Source of the DNA: Desulfofustis sp.
GTDB taxonomy: Bacteria > Desulfobacterota > Desulfobulbia > Desulfobulbales > Desulfocapsaceae
NCBI GenBank assembly: GCA_030145365.1
Contig: JAQYVS010000339.1
Coordinates: 1 to 13,416 of the forward strand
DNA length: 13,416 nucleotides
Reading direction: 5' to 3'
Shown: positions 7,258-13,403 of the stretch, one piece after another
How the letters are laid out: each line of letters opens with the position of its first letter
Position numbering within the stretch: position 1 is the first letter of the stretch
Program-made: the position numbers and the translations under genes
Notes under the pieces: model-generated
What the model saw: only the letters and a program-made list of their open reading frames with translations
Database searches by the model: none
Told to the model about the DNA's origin: nothing

Positions 7258-8334
7258 ATGTGGAAAGATCTCGATATTTCACTTGAGAAAGCGACCGCAC
7301 TAAAAGAAAAGCCTTCGGTTGAAAATTTGGGTTTCGGCCAATATTTCACCGACCATATGTTTAAGATGCAGTGGACCCAGGATCAGGGCTGGCACGATGC
7401 TCGAATCTGTCCGTATGAGCCTTTTTCAATGGATCCCGCCTCAACCGTATTACATTACGGGCAGGCAATCTTTGAAGGGCTCAAAGCCTATAAGAGTTAC
7501 GACAAACAGATCTATCTGTTCAGGCCAACTGACAATTTTGAACGGATGAATAATGCGGCCTCCAGGATGAGTATGCCGCGCTTTCCGGTAGAAGGGGCGA
7601 TGAAAGCACTCAAGGCTCTGGTCTATCTGGATCGCGACTGGATACCTGAGGCAGAAGGGTCTTCATTGTATCTGCGACCGACTATGATTGGGGTCGATCC
7701 ATATCTGGGACTCAAACCTTCTGAAAGCTATATCTTTTACGTTATTATGAGTCCGGTTGGGGCCTATTATGCCGAAGGATTCAGTCCTACCAAAATCTAC
7801 GTCTGCAATGACTATGTCAGGGCGGTTAAAGGCGGGGTCGGTGATGTAAAAACGGCAGGTAATTATGCAGCCTCAATGCTTGCTTCGGAAAAGGCTAAAA
7901 AGGATGGATATACACAGGTGCTCTGGCTGGATGCCTGTGAGCGTAAATATGTTGAAGAGGTTGGAACTTCTAATATCTTTTTTTATATCGACAATAAGCT
8001 CGTTACCCCGCCGCTATCTGGATCGATCCTGGGCGGAATTACCAGAAATTCAGTGATTAAGCTGGTACGGAGCTGGGATATCGAAGTTGAAGAACGACCG
8101 ATCTCCATCGATGAGGTCATTGAGGCCTCTCAAAATGGCAGTCTGAAGGAGAGTTTTGCCACCGGAACGGCGGCGGTTATTTCTCCGGTTGGAGAATTAT
8201 TTTATAACGATGCGTCCTACCTGATAAACAACGGCGAGACAGGGGATTTGTCCATTCGACTGTTCAAGGATTTGCAGGCAATCCAATACGGGCATAAAGA
8301 CGATCCCCATAATTGGAGGGTTCGTGTCGGCTGA
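7258..8334 (+). CDS. ilvE: Branched-chain amino acid aminotransferase (class IV)
   Basis: This enzyme catalyses the last step of leucine, isoleucine and valine synthesis and the first step of their breakdown, with 2-oxoglutarate/glutamate as partner. It is a 358-residue fold-type IV PLP enzyme of the longer (eukaryote/Actinobacteria-like, BCAT group II) type. Landmarks are LHYGQAIFEGLKAY (65-78); YLRPTMIGVDPYLGLKPS (138-155); Lys198 in GDVKTAGNYAAS, which carries the cofactor; EEVGTSNIFF, with the conserved glutamate that contacts the pyridine nitrogen; and GSILGGITRNSVIKL and SFATGTAAVISPVG, which bind the phosphate. GGAG lies about nine bases before ATG 7258. It is transcribed alone: the preceding gene is divergent and a strong terminator follows. 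No other branched-chain biosynthesis gene is nearby. Confidence 0.95.
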   Translation: MWKDLDISLEKATALKEKPSVENLGFGQYFTDHMFKMQWTQDQGWHDARICPYEPFSMDPASTVLHYGQAIFEGLKAYKSYDKQIYLFRPTDNFERMNNAASRMSMPRFPVEGAMKALKALVYLDRDWIPEAEGSSLYLRPTMIGVDPYLGLKPSESYIFYVIMSPVGAYYAEGFSPTKIYVCNDYVRAVKGGVGDVKTAGNYAASMLASEKAKKDGYTQVLWLDACERKYVEEVGTSNIFFYIDNKLVTPPLSGSILGGITRNSVIKLVRSWDIEVEERPISIDEVIEASQNGSLKESFATGTAAVISPVGELFYNDASYLINNGETGDLSIRLFKDLQAIQYGHKDDPHNWRVRVG

Positions 8335-8399
8335 GGAGAGGAAACTAGCCTAGCCAAACAAATTAAAAGACTCTAAAAACGATTACATAGAAGGTTCTC

Positions 8400-8440
8400 A
8401 GGGGCAGTTGCAAAAAAAGTGCAATTGCCCCTTGATTTTT
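8400..8440 (+). terminator. Rho-independent terminator of ilvE
   Basis: AGGGGCAGTTGC (8400-8411) pairs with GCAATTGCCCCT (8421-8432), one G-T wobble in 12 bp, closing a 9-base A-rich loop. It is followed by TGATTTTT. It sits about 65 bp after the ilvE stop and its tail overlaps the candidate groE -35 box. Confidence 0.85.
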
Positions 8441-8459
8441 ACCCAAGCACACCTATATT
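8432..8459 (+). promoter_or_regulatory. Candidate groESL promoter
   Basis: TTGATT (8432-8437) and TATATT (8454-8459) are 16 bp apart, a fair sigma-70 pair. The same stretch can be read as a heat-shock sigma-32 type promoter: CTTGATT, 13 bp, then ACCTATAT, resembling CTTGAAA and CCCCATAT. Transcription would start near 8466, giving a leader of about 110 nt. Which sigma factor acts is not decidable from the sequence. Confidence 0.45.
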
Positions 8460-8481
8460 TTTGCGCAGTCTTATGATAGCT

Positions 8482-8535
8482 CCGCTTTGCGGGCACATTA
8501 AACCTGGTTGTGGCCATTTAGGCTATGGCCAAACC
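8482..8535 (+). promoter_or_regulatory. Two hairpins in the groESL leader
   Basis: The first is CCGC-TTT-GCGG (8482-8492). The second is longer: GGTTGTGGCCAT (8506-8517) pairs with ATGGCCAAACC (8525-8535), with one bulged G, around a 7-base loop. Neither is followed by a T-run, so they are not terminators. They could be mRNA-stabilising hairpins, a temperature-sensing leader or a protein site. The usual CIRCE operator (TTAGCACTC-N9-GAGTGCTAA) was looked for and not found. Confidence 0.4.
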
Positions 8536-8576
8536 ATATATTAACTCAAAATAATTAAGTAGTTTAGGAGAAAACA

Positions 8577-8864
8577 ATGAAAATTCGACCGTTAAATGAT
8601 CGCCTTCTTGTTCAGAGGCTTGAGGAGGAAGAGCAAACTGCTGGTGGCATCATTATTCCCGATAGCGCGAAGGAAAAACCGGCTGAAGGAAAAGTAGTGG
8701 CTGTCGGTCCGGGTAAAACAAACGATGCAGGTGAGCGGGTTGCACTGCAGGTCAAAGAGGGAGATGTGATTCTTTTCTCCAAGTACGGTGGCACCGATGT
8801 GAAGCTGGACGGAGAAGATTACCTGATCATGCGTGAAGATGACGTTCTCGGAATTGTCGGATAA
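8577..8864 (+). CDS. groES: Co-chaperonin GroES
   Basis: GroES (95 residues, the normal length) forms the seven-subunit lid of the GroEL folding chamber in the cytoplasm. The N-terminal MKIRPLNDRLLVQRLEEEEQ leads into the mobile loop QTAGGIIIPDSAKEKPAEG (about 20-38), whose hydrophobic GGIII contacts GroEL. VKEGDVILFSKYGGTDVKLDGEDYLIMREDDVLGIV is the canonical C-terminal beta-barrel. AGGAG (8566-8570) lies six bases before the ATG. It is the first gene of a two-gene operon, with groEL 65 bp downstream. Confidence 0.98.
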   Translation: MKIRPLNDRLLVQRLEEEEQTAGGIIIPDSAKEKPAEGKVVAVGPGKTNDAGERVALQVKEGDVILFSKYGGTDVKLDGEDYLIMREDDVLGIVG

Positions 8865-8929
8865 ATGTTCATCCATAGTGTTGTTTCAACCGCATAAGTT
8901 GCATTAATTGATATAAAGGAGAAATTCCA

Positions 8930-10591
8930 ATGGCTGGAAAAGATATTAAATATGGTGTTAAGGGGCGTGAGAAGATTCTCGCCGGTATTAACATCTTGGC
9001 AGATGCAGTAAAAGTTACCCTGGGACCGAAAGGACGTAATGTTCTGCTCGATAAATCATTTGGCGCACCAACCATCACCAAAGATGGTGTTACCGTAGCC
9101 AAAGAGATTGAGCTGCAGGATAAATTTGAAAACATGGGCGCCCAGATGGTCAAGGAAGTAGCTTCCAAGACCTCCGACGTAGCTGGTGACGGTACCACCA
9201 CTGCTACCATTCTGGCCCAGGCCATTTACACCGAAGGTGCTAAACTGGTGGCCGCAGGCAACAACCCGATGGAACTTAAAAGAGGCATTGATAAGTCCGT
9301 TGAAGTTGTTGTTGATACTCTTCAAAGTATTGCCACCCCGACTAAAGAGCAGAAGGAAATCGCCCAGGTTGGAACCATTTCTGCCAACAGTGACGAGACA
9401 ATCGGCAACATTATCGCCGAAGCGATGGATAAAGTCGGAAAAGAAGGTGTTATTACCGTTGAAGAAGCAAAATCAATGGAGACCACCCTGGATGTGGTTG
9501 AAGGTATGCAGTTTGATCGTGGCTACCTTTCCCCCTATTTTGTGACCGATCCGGATCGTATGGAAGTTGCAATGGACGATCCTTATCTGCTGCTGGTAGA
9601 AAAGAAGGTGTCCAACATGAAGGACCTGCTGCCGGTACTTGAGTCCGTAGCAAAGATGGGCAAAGGTCTGTTCATCATCGCTGAAGATGTCGATGGTGAA
9701 GCTCTGGCAACTCTGGTTGTCAACAAATTGCGTGGAACCTTGAATGTTGCTGCTGTAAAAGCTCCGGGTTTCGGTGATCGCAGAAAAGCAATGCTTGAAG
9801 ATATCGCCATTCTTACCGGTGGCCAGGTAGTTACAGAAGACCTCGGCATCAAGCTCGAAAATATCACTATTAACGATCTCGGTACCGCCAAGCGTATCGT
9901 TGTCGACAAAGATAACACCACCATCATTGATGGCTCCGGTGAGAAAGAGAACATCGCTGCCCGCGTTAAGCAGATTCGCACTCAGACCGAGGACACGACT
10001 TCTGATTACGATCGCGAGAAACTGCAGGAACGTCTTGCCAAACTGATTGGCGGTGTTGCTGTTATCAATGTTGGTGCTGCAACCGAGATTGAAATGAAAG
10101 AGAAGAAAGCTCGTGTTGAGGATGCACTCAATTCTACTCGTGCAGCTGTTGAAGAAGGTGTGGTTCCTGGAGGCGGTGTTGCCTACCTCCGCACCCTGGC
10201 AGCACTCGGCGAACTTGATTTGCCAACCGAGCAGGCACTTGGCAAGAATATCCTGCTGCGTGCACTTGAAGAGCCAATTCGCCAGATTGCTGAAAATGCA
10301 GGTCACGAAGGCTCTGTTGTTGTTGATAAGGTTAAAAAGCTTGAAGGCGCAAACGGCTTCAACGCAGCTACTGAAGAATACGCAAACCTGATTGAGGCTG
10401 GTGTCATCGATCCTGCTAAAGTAACCCGAACCGCTCTTCAGAATGCGGCCTCAGTTGCTGGCATGCTGTTGACCACAGAATGTGTTATCGCTGATCTCCC
10501 TGAAGATACGGATGCAGGAGCAGGCGGCATGGGTGGTGGTATGCCTCCAGGAGGAATGGGCGGCATGGGTGGAATGGGCGGCATGATGTAA
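8930..10591 (+). CDS. groEL: Chaperonin GroEL (60 kDa)
   Basis: GroEL forms the double seven-subunit ring that folds proteins with ATP and GroES in the cytoplasm. The 553-residue protein is complete and canonical. VTLGPKGRNVLLDKSFG (29-45) and Asp87 in VAGDGTTTATILA form the nucleotide site. Asp398 in KARVEDALNSTRAAVEEG is the residue needed for ATP hydrolysis, and VVPGGG follows at 411-416. The apical domain carries KAPGFGDRRKAMLEDIAILTGG (277-298). The tail is the usual glycine-methionine repeat (GGMGGMGGMGGMM). AAAGGAG precedes the ATG by about nine bases. It is co-transcribed with groES and ends at the terminator at 10647-10678. The only groEL visible is of the normal proteobacterial type. 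Confidence 0.99.
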   Translation: MAGKDIKYGVKGREKILAGINILADAVKVTLGPKGRNVLLDKSFGAPTITKDGVTVAKEIELQDKFENMGAQMVKEVASKTSDVAGDGTTTATILAQAIYTEGAKLVAAGNNPMELKRGIDKSVEVVVDTLQSIATPTKEQKEIAQVGTISANSDETIGNIIAEAMDKVGKEGVITVEEAKSMETTLDVVEGMQFDRGYLSPYFVTDPDRMEVAMDDPYLLLVEKKVSNMKDLLPVLESVAKMGKGLFIIAEDVDGEALATLVVNKLRGTLNVAAVKAPGFGDRRKAMLEDIAILTGGQVVTEDLGIKLENITINDLGTAKRIVVDKDNTTIIDGSGEKENIAARVKQIRTQTEDTTSDYDREKLQERLAKLIGGVAVINVGAATEIEMKEKKARVEDALNSTRAAVEEGVVPGGGVAYLRTLAALGELDLPTEQALGKNILLRALEEPIRQIAENAGHEGSVVVDKVKKLEGANGFNAATEEYANLIEAGVIDPAKVTRTALQNAASVAGMLLTTECVIADLPEDTDAGAGGMGGGMPPGGMGGMGGMGGMM

Positions 10592-10646
10592 GCTGAATCA
10601 GACCAACCCAATGGTTTACTTCTCGTAAGCCAGTGATGTATTACTC

Positions 10647-10678
10647 AAAAGGGGCTCTTAAAAGAGCCCCTTTTTTTT
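10647..10678 (+). terminator. Rho-independent terminator of groESL
   Basis: GGGGCTCTT (10651-10659) and AAGAGCCCC (10662-10670) form a strong stem flanked by AAAA on the left and eight T residues on the right. It lies about 60 bp after the groEL stop. Confidence 0.95.
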
Positions 10679-10745
10679 ATGCGTAACAGGCCACAAATCC
10701 ACGCGCTAAGCCTTTGAGTACAAGGACTTCATCCAGAATTTTATG

Positions 10746-10774
10746 TTGACACCAAAAGATGAATAAGGTATCTA
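10746..10774 (+). promoter_or_regulatory. Sigma-70 promoter of the tRNA gene
   Basis: TTGACA (10746-10751) is a perfect -35. After exactly 17 bp comes TATCTA (10769-10774). The predicted start, near 10781, is about a dozen bases before the mature tRNA 5' end, as usual for a single-tRNA transcription unit. Confidence 0.7.
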
Positions 10775-10793
10775 TTGTGTCCTTTACCACAAT

Positions 10794-10870
10794 GGCGATG
10801 TAGCTCAGCTGGTTAGAGCACACGGCTCATATCCGTGTTGTCCGGGGTTCAAGTCCCTGCATCGCCACCA
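10794..10870 (+). tRNA. tRNA with anticodon CAT, most likely elongator tRNA-Met; CCA encoded
   Basis: The 77-base gene folds into a full cloverleaf. The acceptor stem is GGCGATG/CATCGCC with discriminator A and CCA at 10868-10870. The D arm is GCTC/GAGC. The anticodon stem is CACGG/CCGTG with loop CTCATAT (anticodon 10828-10830). The T arm is CGGGG/CCCTG with loop TTCAAGT. The initiator's three G-C pairs above the anticodon loop are absent and position 1-72 is paired, so it is not fMet. The elongator Met is more likely than the lysidine-modified Ile2 (also CAT), but telling them apart needs comparison with the other CAT tRNAs of the genome. Its 3' end is the probable attachment site of the element that follows; the gene stays intact after integration. 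Confidence 0.93.
10838..10870. mobile_element. Probable attachment site (attL side) at the tRNA 3' end
   Basis: P4-type integrases recombine within the 3' half of tRNA genes, from the anticodon/T arm to the CCA end, and rebuild the gene. An integrase gene of this type starts 293 bp downstream and reads away from the tRNA, the expected layout. The crossover boundaries cannot be set because the matching copy at the element's far end is outside the window. Confidence 0.6.
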
Positions 10871-10880
10871 AAATAACATC

Positions 10881-10898
10881 CGATACTGTCTGGTATCG
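10881..10898 (+). repeat. Short hairpin directly after the tRNA
   Basis: CGATAC and GTATCG pair perfectly around TGTCTG, 10 bp after the tRNA CCA. It may help 3'-end processing or be part of the attachment region. It is short and may be incidental. Confidence 0.35.
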
Positions 10899-10903
10899 TT
10901 CTG

Positions 10904-10936
10904 AAACCCGCTTCCTTACTGAAGGTAGCGGGTTTT
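10904..10936 (+). terminator. Rho-independent terminator downstream of the tRNA
   Basis: AAACCCGCT-T-CCTT pairs with AAGG-T-AGCGGGTTT around ACTG, followed by a T-run (TTTTTT at 10933-10938, partly used in the stem). It would stop tRNA transcription before it enters the integrase region. If the crossover is at the tRNA end, this terminator came with the element. Confidence 0.85.
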
Positions 10937-10965
10937 TTGTGTTTCATGTTGTCCGGTCTTGTCCG

Positions 10966-10994
10966 TTGACATCTACCCGTTTAACGGGTAATCT
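10966..10994 (+). promoter_or_regulatory. Integrase promoter with a palindromic operator filling its spacer
   Basis: TTGACA (10966-10971), a perfect -35, is followed after exactly 17 bp by TAATCT (10989-10994), which keeps the three key -10 bases. The spacer contains the perfect palindrome TACCCGTT-T-AACGGGTA (10974-10990), reaching into the -10. A protein bound there would block RNA polymerase, so this is a likely repressed or autoregulated promoter. The predicted start near 11001 gives a 160-nt leader before the integrase ATG. Promoter and operator are inferred; spacing and symmetry are seen. Confidence 0.6.
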
Positions 10995-11139
10995 AACGGG
11001 TAGAGAAACATTGGTGTCGTTGCCGTACCCGTTAAGGGCTGTATTTCTTGACAGTAAAGGCCTGCAAGACAGTTGGCAGGTCACACCCATTATAAAAAGG
11101 CTTTTCTACCCTTTGCTCTGGGGCGGCGGTTACCCGTTA
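10974..11139. repeat. Repeated TACCCGTTA/TAACGGGTA motif, candidate integrase or regulator binding sites
   Basis: The motif occurs five times: TACCCGTTT (10974-10982) and TTAACGGGTA (10981-10990) facing each other as a palindrome, TAACGGGTA (10994-11002), TACCCGTTA (11026-11034) and TACCCGTTA (11131-11139). Two copies share a longer flank, reading TACCCGTTAATCTAA at 11131 and the GGGTAATCTAACGGGTA run at 10986-11002. Such clusters next to an integrase gene are typical of arm-type sites bound by the integrase N-terminal domain, or of operators for an excisionase/repressor. Confidence 0.65.
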
Positions 11140-11162
11140 ATCTAATTTAATGGGAGGTTGAG

Positions 11163-12425
11163 ATGCCTCGGACAGGAAAACATCTTCTCTCTGAAGCAAC
11201 CATAAGATCGGCCAAGCTCAAGAAAAAAGCATACGTGCTTCGAGATGGGGCAGGGCTCTGGTTGAGGGTAGAGCCCTCAGGCCGGAAATGGTGGAAGCTT
11301 CGTGTCGTCTTCGCCAACAAAGAAAATAGTTTTTCCTTGGGCGACTACCCCACGCTGACACTCGCTAAGGCACGTGAGCAATCACTAGTAATTCGCCAAC
11401 AAATTGCCAACGGAGTGGACCCTGGTGTTGCGAGGAAAAGCGCCAAACTTGTGCAAAGCGGCAAAGACAGCTTTGAGTCAATCGCCCGTGAGTGGCACAC
11501 CAAGTTTTCTCCGACCTGGGCTGAATCACATAGTAAAAAACTTATGGGCAGGCTGGAGCTGTATGTTTTTCCTTGGATCGGCAAGCCGCCTGTTGATGAG
11601 ATTGCAGCGTCAGAGTTGCTGAAAGTCCTCAGGCGTATCGAGGACAAGGGTCATCTTGAAACTGCCCATCGGGTTCGACAGGTTTGCAGTCAGGTCTTCC
11701 GCTATGCCATTCAGACCGGTAGGGCCGAACGGGATTGTGCTGCAGATCTTAAAGGTGCCATCCCACCGGCAAAAGAAAAGCGGTTTGCTGCCATTATCAA
11801 CCCCAAAGAAATAGGTGCCCTGCTCAGGGCAATTGATGAGTACCCTGGTACATATGTTATCAGGTGCGCGCTGAGTCTGGCGCCACTAGTCTTTCTTCGG
11901 CCTGGTGAGCTGCGTAAGGCCGAGTGGTCTGAATTTGATCTGGAAGCCGGTGAGTGGCGGTTACCGATCGAGAGGATGAAGGGCAGCCAACGGATAAAGG
12001 AGGCTCGGAAAGGTGATGTCGGTCATATCGTCCCGCTCAGCAGTCAGGCGGTTGAGATCCTTACTGACCTACACGAGTTAACGGGAGCGGGGCGCTATGT
12101 GTTTCCTGGACTCCGAAGCAGTGACCGCCCGATTAGTGATGCAGCGTTGACGAATGCGCTGCGGCGTATGGGGTACAGCGGTGACGAGCATACCGTGCAC
12201 GGCTTCAGGCATCTTGCCTCAACCAGGTTGCACGAACTTGGCTTCCCCAGCCATTTGATCGAGAAACAGCTCGCCCATTCCGACCGCAATAAAATCCGAG
12301 CAACATATAATCACGCAGAATATTTGTCCGAGAGGCGGAAGATGATGCAGGCGTGGAGTGATTATTTAGACGCGCTCAAGGCAGGTAAAGGCAAAACAGT
12401 TGTTCCAGTCAGGAAGGCAGGGTAG
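11163..12425 (+). CDS. int: P4-type site-specific tyrosine recombinase (integrase)
   Basis: The 420-residue protein inserts and, with an excisionase, removes the element by cutting DNA at its attachment sites. It has the three-domain P4 layout. The N-terminal arm-binding domain (DUF4102 type) covers about 5-90, with YVLRDGAGLWLRVEPSGRKWW and the SLGDYPTLTLAKAR motif. The core-binding SAM-like domain covers about 100-200. The catalytic domain follows. The catalytic set is complete: Arg246 in FLRPGELRKAEW, Lys273 in RMKGSQ, His346 and Arg349 in VHGFRHLAS, His372 in LAHSD and the nucleophile Tyr382 in RATYNHAEY. GGGAGG (11152-11157) lies five bases before the ATG. It is transcribed away from the tRNA, probably from the promoter at 10966-10994. 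The protein looks intact and active. It is followed within four bases by a possible micro-ORF, then by the HTH-like gene. Confidence 0.96.
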   Translation: MPRTGKHLLSEATIRSAKLKKKAYVLRDGAGLWLRVEPSGRKWWKLRVVFANKENSFSLGDYPTLTLAKAREQSLVIRQQIANGVDPGVARKSAKLVQSGKDSFESIAREWHTKFSPTWAESHSKKLMGRLELYVFPWIGKPPVDEIAASELLKVLRRIEDKGHLETAHRVRQVCSQVFRYAIQTGRAERDCAADLKGAIPPAKEKRFAAIINPKEIGALLRAIDEYPGTYVIRCALSLAPLVFLRPGELRKAEWSEFDLEAGEWRLPIERMKGSQRIKEARKGDVGHIVPLSSQAVEILTDLHELTGAGRYVFPGLRSSDRPISDAALTNALRRMGYSGDEHTVHGFRHLASTRLHELGFPSHLIEKQLAHSDRNKIRATYNHAEYLSERRKMMQAWSDYLDALKAGKGKTVVPVRKAG

Positions 12426-12429
12426 ACTC

Positions 12430-12510
12430 ATGGCATCCCCGAAGGCACAACAAACAGGTGGTCGACTATATGAGTTGGTGAATTTTTCAGAGAATGAGAA
12501 GGGAGGATGA
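12430..12510 (+). CDS. Possible 26-residue micro-ORF between integrase and HTH protein
   Basis: An ATG four bases after the integrase stop opens a 26-codon frame (MASPKAQQTGGRLYELVNFS, then ENEKGG) ending in TGA at 12508-12510. GGCAGGG (12416-12422), inside the integrase end, lies seven bases before it, a proper ribosome-site spacing. The stop overlaps the first ATG of the next gene (ATGA at 12507-12510) and lies two bases before its more likely start at 12513. The arrangement suggests translational coupling. The sequence resembles no peptide I know. It may be a real small regulator, a coupling leader, or just open space; homologue conservation would decide. Confidence 0.35.
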   Translation: MASPKAQQTGGRLYELVNFSENEKGG

Positions 12511-12512
12511 TA

Positions 12513-13277
12513 ATGACTTGGCCAGAACCGCTGTTCTTTAAAATCCAGGAAGTAGCAGTACGCTGGGACAAGACTGAAGATGACTTGTTGCAATTAGCGG
12601 CTCAGGGAGTTATCCGTCTTGCTTTTTTATATAATGGCGAGAGGGGTGTTGAAATACACGGTGACATAGGAATTGATAAACATCTATTAGGTGGGCAAGG
12701 TGACGACCTAATAGGTGAAGAAATTTATATTGATGGCGAATTTTTATACCTGGATCCTTCTAATATAATGGAAATATCAGCCACAGGTGCAACCATAGTT
12801 GAGCACGCAAAATTTGCACGAACGTATACGATCGGCCCAATCGGCGAAATAGACAAAACCGAAGAAGATGGTCCCAAAATCACTCAACATGATCGGGAGA
12901 TCTTGGAATCATACAAATACATTAAAGATGGATTGTCTTTTGTTGAAGCAAAGGACGCCCGAGTCAGGTTCATTGCACCAAAGCCTAAATTAAAAAGAGG
13001 TGATCTTCTTGTTCTTTCTGAAGAATTGCGACGTTTTAATGACGATTACCCAGAATTAAAGGAAAAGTGGAAAGATTTCTCTCTAGATCGAGCGGGTGCA
13101 AGGGAAGGGAACATACTAATTGGATGGGAATCCATGGCTGAGCATATGAATTGTAGTGCTGATACTGCAAAAAATAGGCTGTCAGATTGTGAGTATTTGA
13201 GGCACACTCGCGAAGGCAAACCTTCAATAATAGAAATGGTTCTCAATAAGTATTTGCCGTCTGGCAAAAAAAAATAA
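12513..13277 (+). CDS. Unrecognised protein with N- and C-terminal helix-turn-helix-like segments
   Basis: From ATG 12513 the protein has 254 residues; an alternative ATG at 12507 adds two. I prefer 12513 because GGGAGG (12501-12506) lies six bases before it but directly abuts 12507. The N-terminus (FFKIQEVAVRWDKTEDDLLQ, about 8-27, then LAAQGVIRL) reads like the MerR/excisionase winged-helix start seen in small proteins of integrase-bearing islands. A middle part rich in G, I and D (YNGERGVEIHGDIG onward) looks beta-rich and is not recognised. A charged helical stretch (about 125-195) follows. Near the end, LIGWESMAEHMNCSADTAKN and the following RL (about 202-223) look like a second HTH, followed by a basic SGKKK tail. 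The frame is more AT-rich than the integrase. A DNA-binding role as excisionase, repressor or recombination accessory factor is inferred, not shown. Confidence 0.75.
   Translation: MTWPEPLFFKIQEVAVRWDKTEDDLLQLAAQGVIRLAFLYNGERGVEIHGDIGIDKHLLGGQGDDLIGEEIYIDGEFLYLDPSNIMEISATGATIVEHAKFARTYTIGPIGEIDKTEEDGPKITQHDREILESYKYIKDGLSFVEAKDARVRFIAPKPKLKRGDLLVLSEELRRFNDDYPELKEKWKDFSLDRAGAREGNILIGWESMAEHMNCSADTAKNRLSDCEYLRHTREGKPSIIEMVLNKYLPSGKKK
13266..13274 (+). repeat. A9 homopolymer at the end of the HTH-like gene
   Basis: Nine A residues encode the terminal lysines and part of the stop context (SGKKK then TAA). Slippage here, in replication, transcription or sequencing, would only alter the last residues. 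Confidence 0.6.
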
Positions 13278-13296
13278 ACTTTTTTCCTATCCGTTA

Positions 13297-13344
13297 CCCC
13301 CCATTCCCCCCCCCCCCCCCTTTTACTCTCCTTTTACCCCCCCC
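13297..13344. repeat. Long C tracts in a polypyrimidine stretch (6, 15 and 8 C residues)
   Basis: C runs at 13297-13302, 13306-13320 and 13337-13344 are separated by short A/T/C spacers, within an almost pure pyrimidine strand from about 13279 to 13352. The minus strand is correspondingly G-rich and could fold into a G-quadruplex. A 15-C run is length-unstable and hard to sequence, so its true length is uncertain. Confidence 0.8.
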
Positions 13345-13373
13345 TTTATTTTCTTGAAAAATCACGTAACTAG

Positions 13374-13403
13374 TTGAAAGTATAACATATAAATAAATAG
13401 AAT
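13374..13403 (+). promoter_or_regulatory. Promoter-like sequence facing out of the window
   Basis: TTGAAA (13374-13379) and TAGAAT (13398-13403) are 18 bp apart in a very AT-rich segment. They could drive a cargo gene beginning beyond 13416. In such AT-rich DNA chance matches are common. Confidence 0.35.

Noticed and set aside
8577..8876. Minus-strand frames across groES
   Set aside because: They are antisense to a canonical groES with no ribosome site or family resemblance.
9473..10306. 277-codon open frame on the minus strand inside groEL
   Set aside because: It is antisense to a fully conserved gene; long antisense frames are a common by-product of groEL codon use, and the product has no recognisable domain.
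11061..11080. CCTGC-N10-GCAGG inverted repeat upstream of the integrase
   Set aside because: Only 5-bp arms around a 10-base centre, with no supporting context; likely chance.
11048..11096. TTGACA (11048-11053) plus TATAAA (11091-11096) as a second integrase promoter
   Set aside because: The boxes are 37 bp apart, far beyond a workable spacing, and no -10 is found at 16-18 bp.
10939..11145. 68-codon frame between the tRNA terminator and the integrase
   Set aside because: It runs through the promoter, operator palindrome and motif repeats, has no ribosome site, and its product looks random.
13291..13302. CCGTTACCCCCC as a further copy of the integrase-region TACCCGTTA motif
   Set aside because: It shares only the GTTACCC part and lies in a C-rich low-complexity block, so the match is not meaningful.
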